Positions 16,000-26,300 of a DNA stretch of 39,804 bases are shown one piece after another. Position numbers and translations under genes: made by a program. The notes beneath the pieces were generated by a model. The model saw only the letters and a list, made by a program, of their open reading frames with translations, was not told where the DNA came from and did no database searches. Origin of the DNA: CAZHSN01 sp964535125 (lineage in GTDB: Bacteria > Armatimonadota > HRBIN16); the NCBI GenBank assembly GCA_964535125.1, contig CAZHSN010000009.1, positions 1 through 39,804 of the forward strand, written 5' to 3'. Within the stretch, counting starts at the first letter, position 1. Each line of letters starts with the position of its first letter.

Positions 16000-17940
16000 G
16001 TGACCATGACGGGTAAGTCACACATTGAGAGACTTGAGGGAATGTGGCGTGTGATCTGGAAGTGGTTTCCGGCAGCAGCAATAGCATGCGGCCTGTTGAC
16101 CCTGGGCAGTTGGTTCCAGTCAGTCCATCGGATGGGGCAGATCATGCGGGCGATTACCCAACGAGACGGTGTGACAGCCATTGCGGATGTGGATCGCCCA
16201 TTGAACAGGCTCAGCCGGGCAACGGGTATACGCGGCTCACTTGAAAATCTGCGTATCGACCCAGTGGTTCCGCTGGAGTCCGTAGACAGTCGCGAGGCGC
16301 TGGCACAACATGTGAACGCCCTGCTGACGAAGAACAACCCCGAACTCAGCGACACCGATCAGCAACGCATTTTGGATTTAGCTGAGCGATTGGATCCGGG
16401 TAACGGTTTCTACAAGTACGCTGTTGCCTGTATTCGCCTGACGGACCTCTCCCAGCAGGTTCGATTTCGTGAACAGGCACAGCAACTGCCACCGGAGTTG
16501 CGCCAAGATCGGTCTGCGGACCGTGAGACCTTGCGCCGCCGTCAGCGTCTGTTCTGGGCGCAGCAGGCGTCTGCACGGATGTCCCCCCGACAGCGCGCGG
16601 AACGGGATCGCTGCATGCGGATGCTGGCCGAGGCGGCGTCAGCCCCATACTTCCGGTCCTATCGTTGGGAACCGTTGACGCGCCTGGCGCAGGCGGTAAA
16701 CACCGGTTCGGTATACCACGACACACTGGCGTTCCGCCTGGCTACATATGGTTGGGACTACATACTGATACACCGTCCGCCCTTTTCCCTCGCAGAATGG
16801 TATGTGGCGTGGTGGAGCGAGTTGCCGCGATCGGCGCGGGATCGCGCGGCGTCGCATCTGATAGTTCAACTCAATGCACGACGGATTCAGGACGCCGCAA
16901 CCACATGGGATGTCCGTCTGGCCTATGACGAAGCCAGATCGGCGCAGCGTCTGCTGGCTTTGGCGGCCGGAGAGCCGAATACGCCGGCGCTGCCCGGGTC
17001 AAAGCACGTCTCGGCTGACGCCCTACGCACCGCAATGGTTGCCGGACCAGTGGGTGGATTGACGGAGTTCCCCAATTGGTCGTACACGCCGGCCATCACT
17101 AAAGAGCAACGCAGGCAATCCCAGTGGATGGAAAACCTTGAACTGGAGTCGTATGCACTGATCATGTTGATGTGCTGGTTGTTCGTTCGTACCTGTGTCT
17201 GGTTCCCAGGGTTGATGACGCGCTCACTGCCTCGATGCCGGCTGCCTCAGCAGCAGCGTATACGTGTTAGCGTGCTGTGCACCGGGCTGGTCTGTTTGTA
17301 TCTGGTCGCCACGCGTGCCCCCGGCTTGGGAGTGCTGCGACGCACGCCTCTCGATCCGATGATCTTTCATACGGTTCAGACCATAACGGATGCGGTCGTT
17401 TGGCTGACTCCTGCGCTGGCGCTTGTGTTGACATTCGGGCTGCGATGGGTGTTTCCCATCCGTCCCGGCTTCTGTTGGGAACTCAAATATCGGTGGTTAA
17501 GCTGGTTCGGCACCGCGTTGCTGGCTGTTGTTGAGTCAACTATGGCTGCAGTCCTGGTATTCATGGGGGCTTGGGGCGTTGCTGACGGTCTTGTCAGCCC
17601 TGCAGCACTGAATATGGCCGCTTTGGTCGCCGTAAGCTCCACCTCGACACATTACTATCGCCTGGTCTCGGCTAAACGGCGCGGTGAGTCCGTGCGTCCA
17701 TTAACCGCCTACCTCTCGACGCCCGTGTGGGCAATGTTGCTATGCCTGGGTGTCGCGGGTTTTTGGCTCAACCGATGGCAGCACCAACAGGCCGTGCAGG
17801 CCGACACGTTATTGATCAGTCAAGCCGCCACGCGTACCTTTGTGTCACCGGCCGAATCACAGGTTGTACAGGCGATGCGCACAGAGGTACTGCGTCAATG
17901 GCCGTTCACCGATGGTGACACCGGGAGTACTATACGATGA
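16000..17940 (+). CDS. Multi-pass membrane protein of unknown function (paralogue 1)
   Basis: The 646-aa protein has an N-terminal TM helix (about 23-40), a large helical soluble domain (41-375) and at least six more TM segments between about 377 and 600. The soluble domain has LDPGNGFYKYAVACIRL (131-147), a motif like those in TPR-type repeats, and AASAPYFRSYRWEPL (about 212-226). Matching motifs in the next gene show the two are paralogues. The GTG at 16000 is taken as start because AGGAG lies 8 bases upstream; the ATG two codons later is 14 bases away. The stop overlaps the next start (ATGA). No function is recognised. Confidence 0.75.
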   Translation: MTMTGKSHIERLEGMWRVIWKWFPAAAIACGLLTLGSWFQSVHRMGQIMRAITQRDGVTAIADVDRPLNRLSRATGIRGSLENLRIDPVVPLESVDSREALAQHVNALLTKNNPELSDTDQQRILDLAERLDPGNGFYKYAVACIRLTDLSQQVRFREQAQQLPPELRQDRSADRETLRRRQRLFWAQQASARMSPRQRAERDRCMRMLAEAASAPYFRSYRWEPLTRLAQAVNTGSVYHDTLAFRLATYGWDYILIHRPPFSLAEWYVAWWSELPRSARDRAASHLIVQLNARRIQDAATTWDVRLAYDEARSAQRLLALAAGEPNTPALPGSKHVSADALRTAMVAGPVGGLTEFPNWSYTPAITKEQRRQSQWMENLELESYALIMLMCWLFVRTCVWFPGLMTRSLPRCRLPQQQRIRVSVLCTGLVCLYLVATRAPGLGVLRRTPLDPMIFHTVQTITDAVVWLTPALALVLTFGLRWVFPIRPGFCWELKYRWLSWFGTALLAVVESTMAAVLVFMGAWGVADGLVSPAALNMAALVAVSSTSTHYYRLVSAKRRGESVRPLTAYLSTPVWAMLLCLGVAGFWLNRWQHQQAVQADTLLISQAATRTFVSPAESQVVQAMRTEVLRQWPFTDGDTGSTIR

Positions 17941-19937
17941 ATAGAGATCCGTGGGTGAATCCAACATCCGAGCTAGTGACAATGCCGGTAACGCGTTCGC
18001 TGCGGGTTTTGTTCACGTTCGCCGTGGTGATGTCCGTGGCGGTGATTGCCTGGCGGGTCGTGGTGTTGTTGCGTCATGACGCCTACTTTCTGGGTGACGC
18101 AGCGTTTGCCTCCCGATGGATTAAGAACGAACCGGCAGACGCCATGGAGCGGATGCGTTCAGAGATACAGAAGCATACAGGTGAATCCCCTCCGCAGAGG
18201 GCTTCGTCATCTCCCCCCGCCGTGTACCTGAGTGGGGTATTGAACAGGGATGACAAAACGACCATGGCGATGGCTCTGCGTCTCATCTCGAGCGTATACC
18301 AGTTCATCAGCGACCAGGGTGATCAACTTCAGGAGCTGTGTAAAACGGGACGTGCTCAAGAACCGGACAACGGCCTGTATGACGCCACGGAGGCGAGCGC
18401 CATAGCCGTATCATCGTACTTGCGCCGGGAGGATCTGCATTTGCAAAGCAGCACTTGGCTGATCTGCGGGTTGATGAGAAGCCGTTTTTCGGATCCGGAA
18501 ACGTCAACGCAGCAGGCCGTGCGCGCCTTGGGATTGTTGAAACGGGCTGTGGCTGCACCGCGCTATCTGGATCATACCGACGTCCGTATGGATGAAGCGG
18601 TCAGAGGCTACCACACAGGATGGATGCCTCAGGATCAGCGCCTTATCCGGGATTTCTTGAGTACTGACACCGTACACTCGCCAATACCCCGGGTGACACA
18701 GGGGGTATTGTTGGCTTGGGCGGTGACACACCCCGAGCATCCGGAGGCGCCTGATACGGTCCCGACATTGCTGCGCTGGCTGCAGCGCCGCAGCGAGGCC
18801 GCATATGATCTGGCCCAGCTTCAGAGCGTGTATGGCGATGGCGCCGACCTGAAACTGGCTGTTGATGCCCTGCTGCGGCATGGACAGACAGGCGTCTTGG
18901 AACGGCGCTTGAAGACGCTGCAGACCGCTCTCGCGCCCATGCAGGCGGCCTCAATACGGAGTGAGACAGATGGATTTCAACATGGCATTTTGCGTTTTGT
19001 GGAGGTCACTCTGCCGACTCCGCCGTATGCATCGCTTACTGACAGAGTGGCGGAGCCGTATCGATCCCGTATGATCGCACTGATCGAAAGTGAGCGGTAT
19101 CTGATCTCCGTGTTCCTGCTGTTCGCCTTGTTTGTGTTGATCTGGTTGATACGCTACCGAGCGGCGCTGGGCATCCGCGGGTTTGACTGCACCGTGGTAA
19201 CACGGCGCGTGTGGGGCGATCTACTGTTGGTGGTTGGGGGGTATTGGGCGTTCAGTCGCTGGGTTTATGTGCATCAGGCACAGCACGCACCGGACTACTT
19301 TATAGTGATTCACATCATCATGCCAATCGCTTTGCTTGCCTGCATGCTGTCGATCGTGAGCGTGGTAAGAAAGTGTGATCTGGAATGCCCGACCTCGGTC
19401 TGGGATTGTCTGACGGACGCACCACAGGAAGACGCTCTGTCAGAAGACAACATGGATGGGGACGAATGGACCGATGAGGTAAATGATCCAGATGACTTGG
19501 ATGATAACGCCATGCAACCGACGCAATCTGCGTCACCCTCCCCCTCCAACTGGATGACGAGAGCGCTGATCTCTTCGGTCGTACTCGGATCGATAGTCAA
19601 CTGGGTCCTGTTCTGGAAAGGCGCACCAGGTTTCCACGTGGGTGTGTTGGGTATAGTGTCTGCATTCGGCGCTGTGTGGAAACCAAGCCTGAGGCACCAG
19701 GTGCCAGTGTGCGCATTGGGTAACGGTTTCGCCTGCCTGGTGGTGCTTTGCGGGTTTTGGCTGGCCATCACCGCAGAGCAACTGCACATGATCTCGCAAG
19801 ATACGCAACTCTATAGCGCGCGCCCAGGCGTGTCGGTAACCATCGACCGTCTGCGTATGGACGCCTGCAAACACTCTGTGGAACCGGCGGTCCGTCGCGC
19901 GCTGGCGTCGTTACCGCACGCTGCACAAGGAGACTGA
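17937..19937 (+). CDS. Multi-pass membrane protein of unknown function (paralogue 2)
   Basis: The 666-aa protein has the same plan as its neighbour: an N-terminal TM (about 24-46), a helical soluble domain with EPDNGLYDATEAS (142-154) and RAVAAPRYLDHTDVRMDEA (203-221), then C-terminal TM segments (about 383-405, 425-445, 455-480, 548-570, 575-592 and 600-622). Unlike the first copy it carries a strongly acidic insertion (about 487-532, many Asp/Glu) between TM segments. The ATG overlaps the previous stop by four bases, implying coupled translation and perhaps a heteromeric complex. A partnership with the SPFH protein of the same operon is possible but inferred only from context. Confidence 0.75.
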   Translation: MNRDPWVNPTSELVTMPVTRSLRVLFTFAVVMSVAVIAWRVVVLLRHDAYFLGDAAFASRWIKNEPADAMERMRSEIQKHTGESPPQRASSSPPAVYLSGVLNRDDKTTMAMALRLISSVYQFISDQGDQLQELCKTGRAQEPDNGLYDATEASAIAVSSYLRREDLHLQSSTWLICGLMRSRFSDPETSTQQAVRALGLLKRAVAAPRYLDHTDVRMDEAVRGYHTGWMPQDQRLIRDFLSTDTVHSPIPRVTQGVLLAWAVTHPEHPEAPDTVPTLLRWLQRRSEAAYDLAQLQSVYGDGADLKLAVDALLRHGQTGVLERRLKTLQTALAPMQAASIRSETDGFQHGILRFVEVTLPTPPYASLTDRVAEPYRSRMIALIESERYLISVFLLFALFVLIWLIRYRAALGIRGFDCTVVTRRVWGDLLLVVGGYWAFSRWVYVHQAQHAPDYFIVIHIIMPIALLACMLSIVSVVRKCDLECPTSVWDCLTDAPQEDALSEDNMDGDEWTDEVNDPDDLDDNAMQPTQSASPSPSNWMTRALISSVVLGSIVNWVLFWKGAPGFHVGVLGIVSAFGAVWKPSLRHQVPVCALGNGFACLVVLCGFWLAITAEQLHMISQDTQLYSARPGVSVTIDRLRMDACKHSVEPAVRRALASLPHAAQGD

Positions 19938-19938
19938 G

Positions 19939-21264
19939 ATGCCGACACAGTGGAACGTGGACGTGGATTTCGGCCAGACCTCTGGAGCCATCAAAGCGCT
20001 CCACGGCGCAAACAACGGCCCCCTCTGTTTTGACGGTCTGATCGACCTGAGCGAGAGCTACCGCGAACTGGGACTGCCCTGGTTACGTCTGCATGACTGC
20101 AATTGGCCGGCTGATAATGTGGTCGACACGCATGTGGTGTTCCCCTGTTTTTCAGCGGACCCTGATGATCCGGCCAGCTACGATTTCGCATTGACGGATC
20201 TGTATATCGATGCGATCCGAAAGACTGGTGCGCGTGTCGTTTACCGGTTGGGTTGTCGGATCGAGCATTATCCGCATCGAAGGCATGCGCACCCACCGGC
20301 GGACTTTACCCAGTGGGCGCGTATCTGCCGGGGCATTATCAGGCATTACACAGAGGGATGGGCTAACGGGCATACATGGGATCTGCGCCATTGGGAGATC
20401 TGGAACGAACCGGATGTCCCGCCAGGGTGCTGGTCGGGCACTTGGGACCAGTACTTCGATCTGTATGTCACCACTGCGGCTTTATTGAAGCGCCATCATC
20501 CTGACATGCAGATCGGTGGTCCGGCGTTCGCCTATCCAACGGACGACACCACGTTTGTCGAGCGGTTTTTGCAGCGCTGCACTGCTGAGTCAGCGCCGGT
20601 TGACTTCCTGTCCTGGCATACCTACGCGGGGTCGGACCTGAGCGTGTGGCGCCGTCGCGCCGGGTGTATGCGCGCTCTGTTGGACGCCAACGGGTTTGGC
20701 GACACGGAGAGCCACCTCAATGAGTGGAACTGTCACCCGGGAGTGGACTGGACGGACTGGTCGGCATTCACTCAGGTGTTGCGGGGTCCCGTTGGAGCGG
20801 CGGGTGTGGCGGCCAGCCTGATCTACTTCCAGGATCTCCCCATCGACATGGCGTTTCTGTACACCGCGGACATCAGCACCTACGGATTGCACGACCAGTG
20901 CGGCGCACGGCAGACCAACTGGTATGCCGTGAAGGCGTTTCGGCAGATGCTGGACACACCCGTGCGATGCGTTGCCAGCGGGTCGGATGACACGCATGGA
21001 CAGGCCGTGCTGGCAGGTGTAAATTCTGAGGGTACACAGGCGCAATTGCTGCTGGTGAACTATGTCAATACCGGTGCTGTGTCATGCACGGTCGAGGCCG
21101 CGCGATGGCCATGGAAGGGTCCTGCGGTCGCCTCCGTATTCACCATCGACGGATCGCATCAATTGGCGTGTACCGAGAGGGTGTTATTACACCCGCCTGC
21201 CAGTACACTGCGTATGGATCTGCCGGAGGCCACGGTTCTGCTGGTGCAACTGAGGCCGGACTAA
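19939..21264 (+). CDS. GH39-type glycoside hydrolase (beta-xylosidase-like)
   Basis: The 441-aa protein without a signal peptide has a clan GH-A TIM barrel of GH39 type. The retaining pair is clear: acid/base Glu157 in WEIWNEPD and nucleophile Glu262 in SHLNEWN. LGLPWLRLHDCNWP near residue 45 and FLSWHTYAG at 223-231 are typical barrel strands. A C-terminal beta-sandwich (about 340-441) completes it. GH39 enzymes cleave beta-xylosides or alpha-L-iduronides; which one cannot be told. AAGGAG precedes the ATG, which lies one base after the upstream stop. Confidence 0.85.
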   Translation: MPTQWNVDVDFGQTSGAIKALHGANNGPLCFDGLIDLSESYRELGLPWLRLHDCNWPADNVVDTHVVFPCFSADPDDPASYDFALTDLYIDAIRKTGARVVYRLGCRIEHYPHRRHAHPPADFTQWARICRGIIRHYTEGWANGHTWDLRHWEIWNEPDVPPGCWSGTWDQYFDLYVTTAALLKRHHPDMQIGGPAFAYPTDDTTFVERFLQRCTAESAPVDFLSWHTYAGSDLSVWRRRAGCMRALLDANGFGDTESHLNEWNCHPGVDWTDWSAFTQVLRGPVGAAGVAASLIYFQDLPIDMAFLYTADISTYGLHDQCGARQTNWYAVKAFRQMLDTPVRCVASGSDDTHGQAVLAGVNSEGTQAQLLLVNYVNTGAVSCTVEAARWPWKGPAVASVFTIDGSHQLACTERVLLHPPASTLRMDLPEATVLLVQLRPD

Positions 21265-21293
21265 CGGACGCAGATACACCGGGAGGTAGAGCG

Positions 21294-22118
21294 ATGTCTT
21301 TCCCACGCACGCTGGTCGGCGGCGTGTCCATGCCGCGCCTGATCTGCGGCAGCAACTGGATGCTGGGGTACTCACATACCAGTAAGGCCAAGGACAGACT
21401 GATTTGCGACCTGTTCGACACCCCTCAAAAAGTGGCGGATGTCGTCGAGGTCTTCGCCCGAGCCGGGTGCAACGCCTATATGAGCATGCCCACCCCGTTT
21501 GTTGCCGAAGCGCTGCGTGAGGTGGAGCAGCGGACAGGACAGCCCATGCTGTGGGTCGCCACGCCCAGCTTTCCCATACCAGGCGCCGACTCGTGGGAAG
21601 AGGCCATCGACCTGTCAAAACGGCTGGGCGCTACATTCTGCTTCCCCCACCAGTGCCTGACGGATGCCCAGATTGATCGCACGCAACGGCAGCTAACGCC
21701 GACGCTGCAGGGCTGGTTGCGTCAGGTGCGCGACGCAGGGCTGGTGCCGGGACTTAGTTCCCATGCGCCGGAGGTGATACCCTGCGCCGATGCCACTCCC
21801 GGCATGGTCGAAACATACATTACGCCGTACAACGCGGCAGGGTTCCTGTGCCAGGTGGAGACCGACTGGGTCCAGAACACCATCCACGCCGCGAAGTGTC
21901 CGGTGATGACCATCAAGCCGCTCGGAGCAGGCCGGCTGCTTCCCCCTACCGGGTTGGCGTTTGTATGGAACACGATCCGCGACTGTGACATGGTTACGAT
22001 AGGCACGATGAGCGTCTATGAAGCGGAAGAGGATATCGAACTGAGCCTTGCCGCACTGGAACAACGCGCATCCCAGGTGGAACTGCAGAGTACGCGCAGC
22101 AAAAAGCTCCTGAAGTGA
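21294..22118 (+). CDS. Aldo/keto-reductase-like TIM-barrel protein, probably non-canonical
   Basis: The 274-aa protein starts LVGGVSMPRLICGSNWMLG, like the first strands of aldo/keto reductases. It ends with MTIKPLGAGRLLPP and VTIGTMSVYEAEED, resembling the AKR cofactor region. The catalytic Asp-Tyr-Lys-His set of AKRs is not evident, so it may not be a redox enzyme. The start at 21294 is supported by GGGAGG six to seven bases upstream; 70 further open codons upstream overlap GH39 and are ignored. It is the last gene of the six-gene unit, 29 bases after GH39, and is followed by a strong stem-loop. Confidence 0.62.
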   Translation: MSFPRTLVGGVSMPRLICGSNWMLGYSHTSKAKDRLICDLFDTPQKVADVVEVFARAGCNAYMSMPTPFVAEALREVEQRTGQPMLWVATPSFPIPGADSWEEAIDLSKRLGATFCFPHQCLTDAQIDRTQRQLTPTLQGWLRQVRDAGLVPGLSSHAPEVIPCADATPGMVETYITPYNAAGFLCQVETDWVQNTIHAAKCPVMTIKPLGAGRLLPPTGLAFVWNTIRDCDMVTIGTMSVYEAEEDIELSLAALEQRASQVELQSTRSKKLLK

Positions 22119-22125
22119 GCCGACG

Positions 22126-22160
22126 ACCGGCGCGCCCGCAACAGCAACAGGCGCGCCGGT
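22126..22160. terminator. 11-bp stem-loop closing the SPFH operon
   Basis: ACCGGCGCGCC (22126-22136) and GGCGCGCCGGT (22150-22160) are perfect complements with a 13-base loop. They lie 7 bases after the AKR-like stop and 12 bases from the opposing URO-D gene's stop. There is no long T-tract. A shared terminator for both strands is the simplest reading. Confidence 0.55.
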
Positions 22161-22172
22161 TGGATGATCCCG

Positions 22173-23237
22173 CTACCGATAGCGTCCGTACTCTTGAGCT
22201 GTCTGGTACATGGCGATCACGTTTTCGGTGGGACTGTTGTCTTGAATCGCGTGCGATGGGCTCAACGCGTATCCGCCGCCTGGCATCATGATGTCCAGTG
22301 TCTCACGTACATTGGCCTGTATGTCATCCACGGTACCGTACGCGAGAGGGCCGGCGGTGCTGATGCATCCATGGAACGCCAAACGGCCGCCGAAGCGGCC
22401 TTTCAGGTAAGCCGGATCCATGTTCGTCGCTTCGGGCTGCAGTGTGTCCACTGCTTGTATTCCCATGTCGATAAAGTCCTCATAGGCCCAACTGCTGCTG
22501 CCGCATGTGTGTTCCATGGGGATGCATCCATAAGCGCGCGCCAGGTCCACAAAGGGTTGATGGGCGGTCCGGATGTGTTTACGGAACAACGACAGGCTGA
22601 TCAGTGGTGTCTTTTGTGTGCCGAGATCCTCACCCAGCCACACCAGATCGATACCGCCCTGACCGGCTTCGAGCGTACGACGCAGCACTTCCCGTTGTAC
22701 CTCCAATCGCCGTTCGATGTAACGTAAACCCGCTTCGTCATCGGTCATCAGATCGACCAGTGTCTGTTCCATTCCGCGGATCATACCGGTGGCGTTGATC
22801 ACATCCGGCATGCAGTAAACACATACGCAGTAGTCTTTGTACTGCTCACAGGCGGCGGCGATGTGGCTGTAGTCGAAGTCGTCTGGTGATGGCATGGGCC
22901 AGGTTTCTATGGTTTCCAGATCCGCGTCCGCCAGCGGGAAGTCGCAGTAGTCCCAATAGCCGCCGCTCTCATGTTCAATCCACCGGGTGCGTATCCCGTA
23001 GCACGGGTCGACGTGACGCCCTTCGATCTCTGGGTGCAATCTTGGCCCGACATACGGCGCTCCGACATGCCGGAAGTCGACGCCTAGAGCTGTATAGAGC
23101 CCTTCCCAGTCATCAGCAGCAAGCCCCAGATGAGCCTTCAGTCGGCCATCAATGCCCGGATTGGCGAGATAGTTGATCGGAACCCGGTCCGGTTCGCTGT
23201 GATGAAAGGCGCACAGCACGCGTTCTTTGGAGTTCAT
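22173..23237 (-). CDS. Uroporphyrinogen decarboxylase family protein
   Basis: The 354-aa member of the URO-D superfamily starts with the common MNSKERVLCAFHHSEPDRVP. It contains WLGEDLGTQ, MEHTCGSS (possible zinc-site Cys as in methylcobamide:CoM methyltransferases) and the C-terminal YALSPSHAIQDNSPTENV. This subgroup is widespread next to sugar-degradation genes and is generally not HemE; its substrate is unknown. The ATG at 23237 is chosen for AAGGGG six bases upstream, over an upstream ATG at 23261. It is unlike the URO-D-like gene at 14728, being shorter and closer to the classical family. It follows the GH38 gene on the minus-strand map but is transcribed away from it. Confidence 0.86.
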   Translation of the reverse strand: MNSKERVLCAFHHSEPDRVPINYLANPGIDGRLKAHLGLAADDWEGLYTALGVDFRHVGAPYVGPRLHPEIEGRHVDPCYGIRTRWIEHESGGYWDYCDFPLADADLETIETWPMPSPDDFDYSHIAAACEQYKDYCVCVYCMPDVINATGMIRGMEQTLVDLMTDDEAGLRYIERRLEVQREVLRRTLEAGQGGIDLVWLGEDLGTQKTPLISLSLFRKHIRTAHQPFVDLARAYGCIPMEHTCGSSSWAYEDFIDMGIQAVDTLQPEATNMDPAYLKGRFGGRLAFHGCISTAGPLAYGTVDDIQANVRETLDIMMPGGGYALSPSHAIQDNSPTENVIAMYQTAQEYGRYR

Positions 23238-23291
23238 CTGCGTCCCCTTAGGTATAGTCATGCCTGGCAGACATCACTGTAACAGCTCCAC

Positions 23292-23318
23292 CCGGTCTGC
23301 AGTGCCTACTGCAGCCGG
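23292..23318 (-). terminator. Stem-loop spanning the GH38 stop codon
   Basis: CTGCAGT (23297-23303) and ACTGCAG (23308-23314) pair around a GCCT loop, and CCGG/CCGG extends the stem beyond one unpaired base. The GH38 stop codon (23306-23308) lies in the loop and right arm. It could be a terminator or mRNA 3'-end stabiliser before the next gene. Confidence 0.45.
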
Positions 23319-26300
23319 AAGGAACGTATCTGGTACGGTGTCACCCGCAAACGGAGCGTGGAGTCGGTGATCGACATCGCATCCCCGTCCTCTTCCACAT
23401 GGTTGCACACGTGAACCGACTGCACCGCAGCAGGCAGGGCTATCAGGCACTCTCCCCGACTGCCGTACGGTTCATACACCCGTAGGATCCATCCGCGTCC
23501 GTCCTGCGCAGGCTTCAACGTATCCAGGATGATCGGACCCTCGAGACCCACGAAGCGGCAGGCAGCATTCAAGGTGTCCGGCACAGATGCTGGGAAGGCT
23601 TCCAACGGTGTATTGAATGACCAGCCTTGAAGTGCGGTTTTCGCGTCGCCGCAGCTTCCCGTGTGAGGATAGAGCGCATACCGGAACCGGTGAACTCCCC
23701 GGTCAGCCTCAGGATCGGGGCTGATCGTGCTGCGCAGCAGCGTGATACGTACCTGGCTGTCGCGCACATCGAAGCCATACCGGCTGTCATTCAACAGGCT
23801 AACCCCGTACCCTGTTTCAGACAGGTCGACCCACCGATGCCCGGCGACTTCATACTTCTGCTGCTCCCATGATGTGTTTCGGTGCGTGGCGCGCTCATAG
23901 GCGCCGAACTGCACTTCAAAAGTAGCCTGTTTGGCCCGCAGCGCCAGCGGGAATGCAGCCTTCAGCACCGTCTGCCGCTCCTGCCAGTCCACCCAAGTGT
24001 CGAAGTCGATGCGGTCCATTCCGGCATACAGGTAGATGTGTTGCACGAGCATTGACTGGCGCCGTGTGCGCGTGACCCGCAGTCCGGCGCGCACAGGCCC
24101 CTGCTCAACGACCTCAACCCTTGTTGGGGAATCGAAGGGATATCTCCGAAGATCGATTGACTCGTGGATGTTCCAGGCGTCTTCGTGTTCCGGGCCATCC
24201 TGCAGCAGCTGCAGGTCGTTCAATATCGCTCCCGGCGCGACGAGTTCACGACCGTCGTGTTTGTCATACAGGCTGCTGATGCCGCCTTCGTCGGTCACCA
24301 GGATGCGGAATCGATCGTTCTCCAGCCGGTGCGGCTCGGCGATCAGATGCTCTGGTGTCTCCGATCGGAGCCCTGCGGGGCGCAGGAAACTGATTCCCAT
24401 CGCCTGTGCGGTGCATTGTACCAGTCCGATAGCGCCACCTTGTCCATCGTCGATCCGCTGCACCGGATGTAACAGACCGTCGGCATCGACCAGCGCCTTG
24501 GGGATCTCCGTATCGGTTGGGCGGAGCACGGCTACATCGTTTCTTGACCAGGACAGCGGATTGGTGACCGCGTATCCGCTCGCGTTGCCGGGACAGACGG
24601 AACCGATGGTGTGCCGGGCGATGCCGACCGCTTCGGTCAAGCGCCGCTCCAGCGCCTGAAGCACCGGTATCGCCTCTGTATACACCATCTGGATGCTGCT
24701 GCCGGGAAGGATGTCATGGAACTGGTAAAGCAGCAGCGTGGTCCAGCACTCGCGCAAAGAGTCCGCCGTCCACTGGGCTGGCAGCTGCCGCATCTGCAGC
24801 AGAGATGTCCATATCTCCAATTCCCGAAGCAGCAGTTCACATCGGCGGTTGAGACGCTTCATCTCCGAGTGTGTGGTGTAGGTGCCGCGGTGTGTCTCCA
24901 CGTACAACTCGCCATCCCATACAGGCAGGCGGTCCCAAGCCTGTTGTGCGGCGTCGAAAAAATCCTCCGCAGTACCGATGCGAACGGCTGGTAGACCGGG
25001 GTAATGGCCCTGCACACGTCGGTACGTCTCCATATGGTCATACGTTACACCGCCTCCTCCGTCGCCATAACCGAACGGGAAGATGACCTCGGGATGCTCG
25101 GTCTTCTGTGCATACCGTTGCCAGCCCTCTTGCATGTGTTCGGGGCACAGGCTGTTGTTATACGCGCCGCGGTGGTTTACAACATGCGCCAGCACTTCCG
25201 ATCCATCCAGTCCCCGCCATCGGAACAGGTGGTACGGAAACGCGTTCGTTTTCTGCCAATGCAGTTTATATGTGTAAAAGCGCTCAACCCCGCACCCATG
25301 AAGGATCTCCGGAAGCGAGGCCGGATAGCCGAACACATCGGGCAGCCAGCAGATGCGCGGACGCGTGCCGAACTCCTGCAGGAAGAACTCAATGCCATAC
25401 AGCATTTGGCGGATGAGTGACTCGCCGCTGGTGACGTTGCAGTCTGCCTCTACCCACATGGCTCCCGCGGTCTCCCAGCGGCCTTCGGCGACCCAGTGCC
25501 TGATCTGCTCATACAGCGCGGGATAATGCGCCTTCGTGTACGCATACAGCTGAGGTTGACTGCAGGTGAAATGGAATTCGGGGTAACGTTCCATCAGCCG
25601 GCACGCGGTGGCAAATGTCCGGCCGCACTTGCGTATGGTTTCACGCAACGGCCACAGCCAGGCGGTATCAATGTGGGTGTGGCCCACAGCGTACAGTGCC
25701 CCCGACTCAGGATCGGGCTGTATGGCCGATAGTGCCTGACGAAATATGTGCAACGCCTGTACCGACTCCGCGATGAGTTCATCAGACGGCGCTTCCAGAT
25801 CCACCGCAACCAGCGCGCGCTCCAACGCGGCGTGCAGCAGTTGGCGTCGACGTTCATCCTGCGCCACCAGCGACGCTTCCCATGCGGTGCGGATGTCGTA
25901 GTACAACGCCTCGATCTCCGGTGAGACCACCACCAGATCTATACCTGATAACTGGCTGAATACCCCGGTATTGCTGCTGCGTCGAAACGAGGACGGACTC
26001 GCCATGAACTCCAGTTCAAGCAGATGCGCGCCTGTCAGCGGGAATGGAGTGCGCAGATGGTTGTTGTCGATGCCGCAGTAAGGAACCCCATCGACGGACA
26101 ATAGACCTTCCATATCCGTGAATGCGGTCTGAAGCCATACGTGTGCGTTTGGTAACGACGGCGGCACATCGATGGTCGTGCGCAGAAACACCGTCAAACC
26201 TGCCGGTACCTGTACAGGTAATGAAGACTCACGCCAATCGGTCAGTTCGGCATACGTTGCATCCGATGTATGCAGACCTGTCCGTACCATCCAGCCCGTA

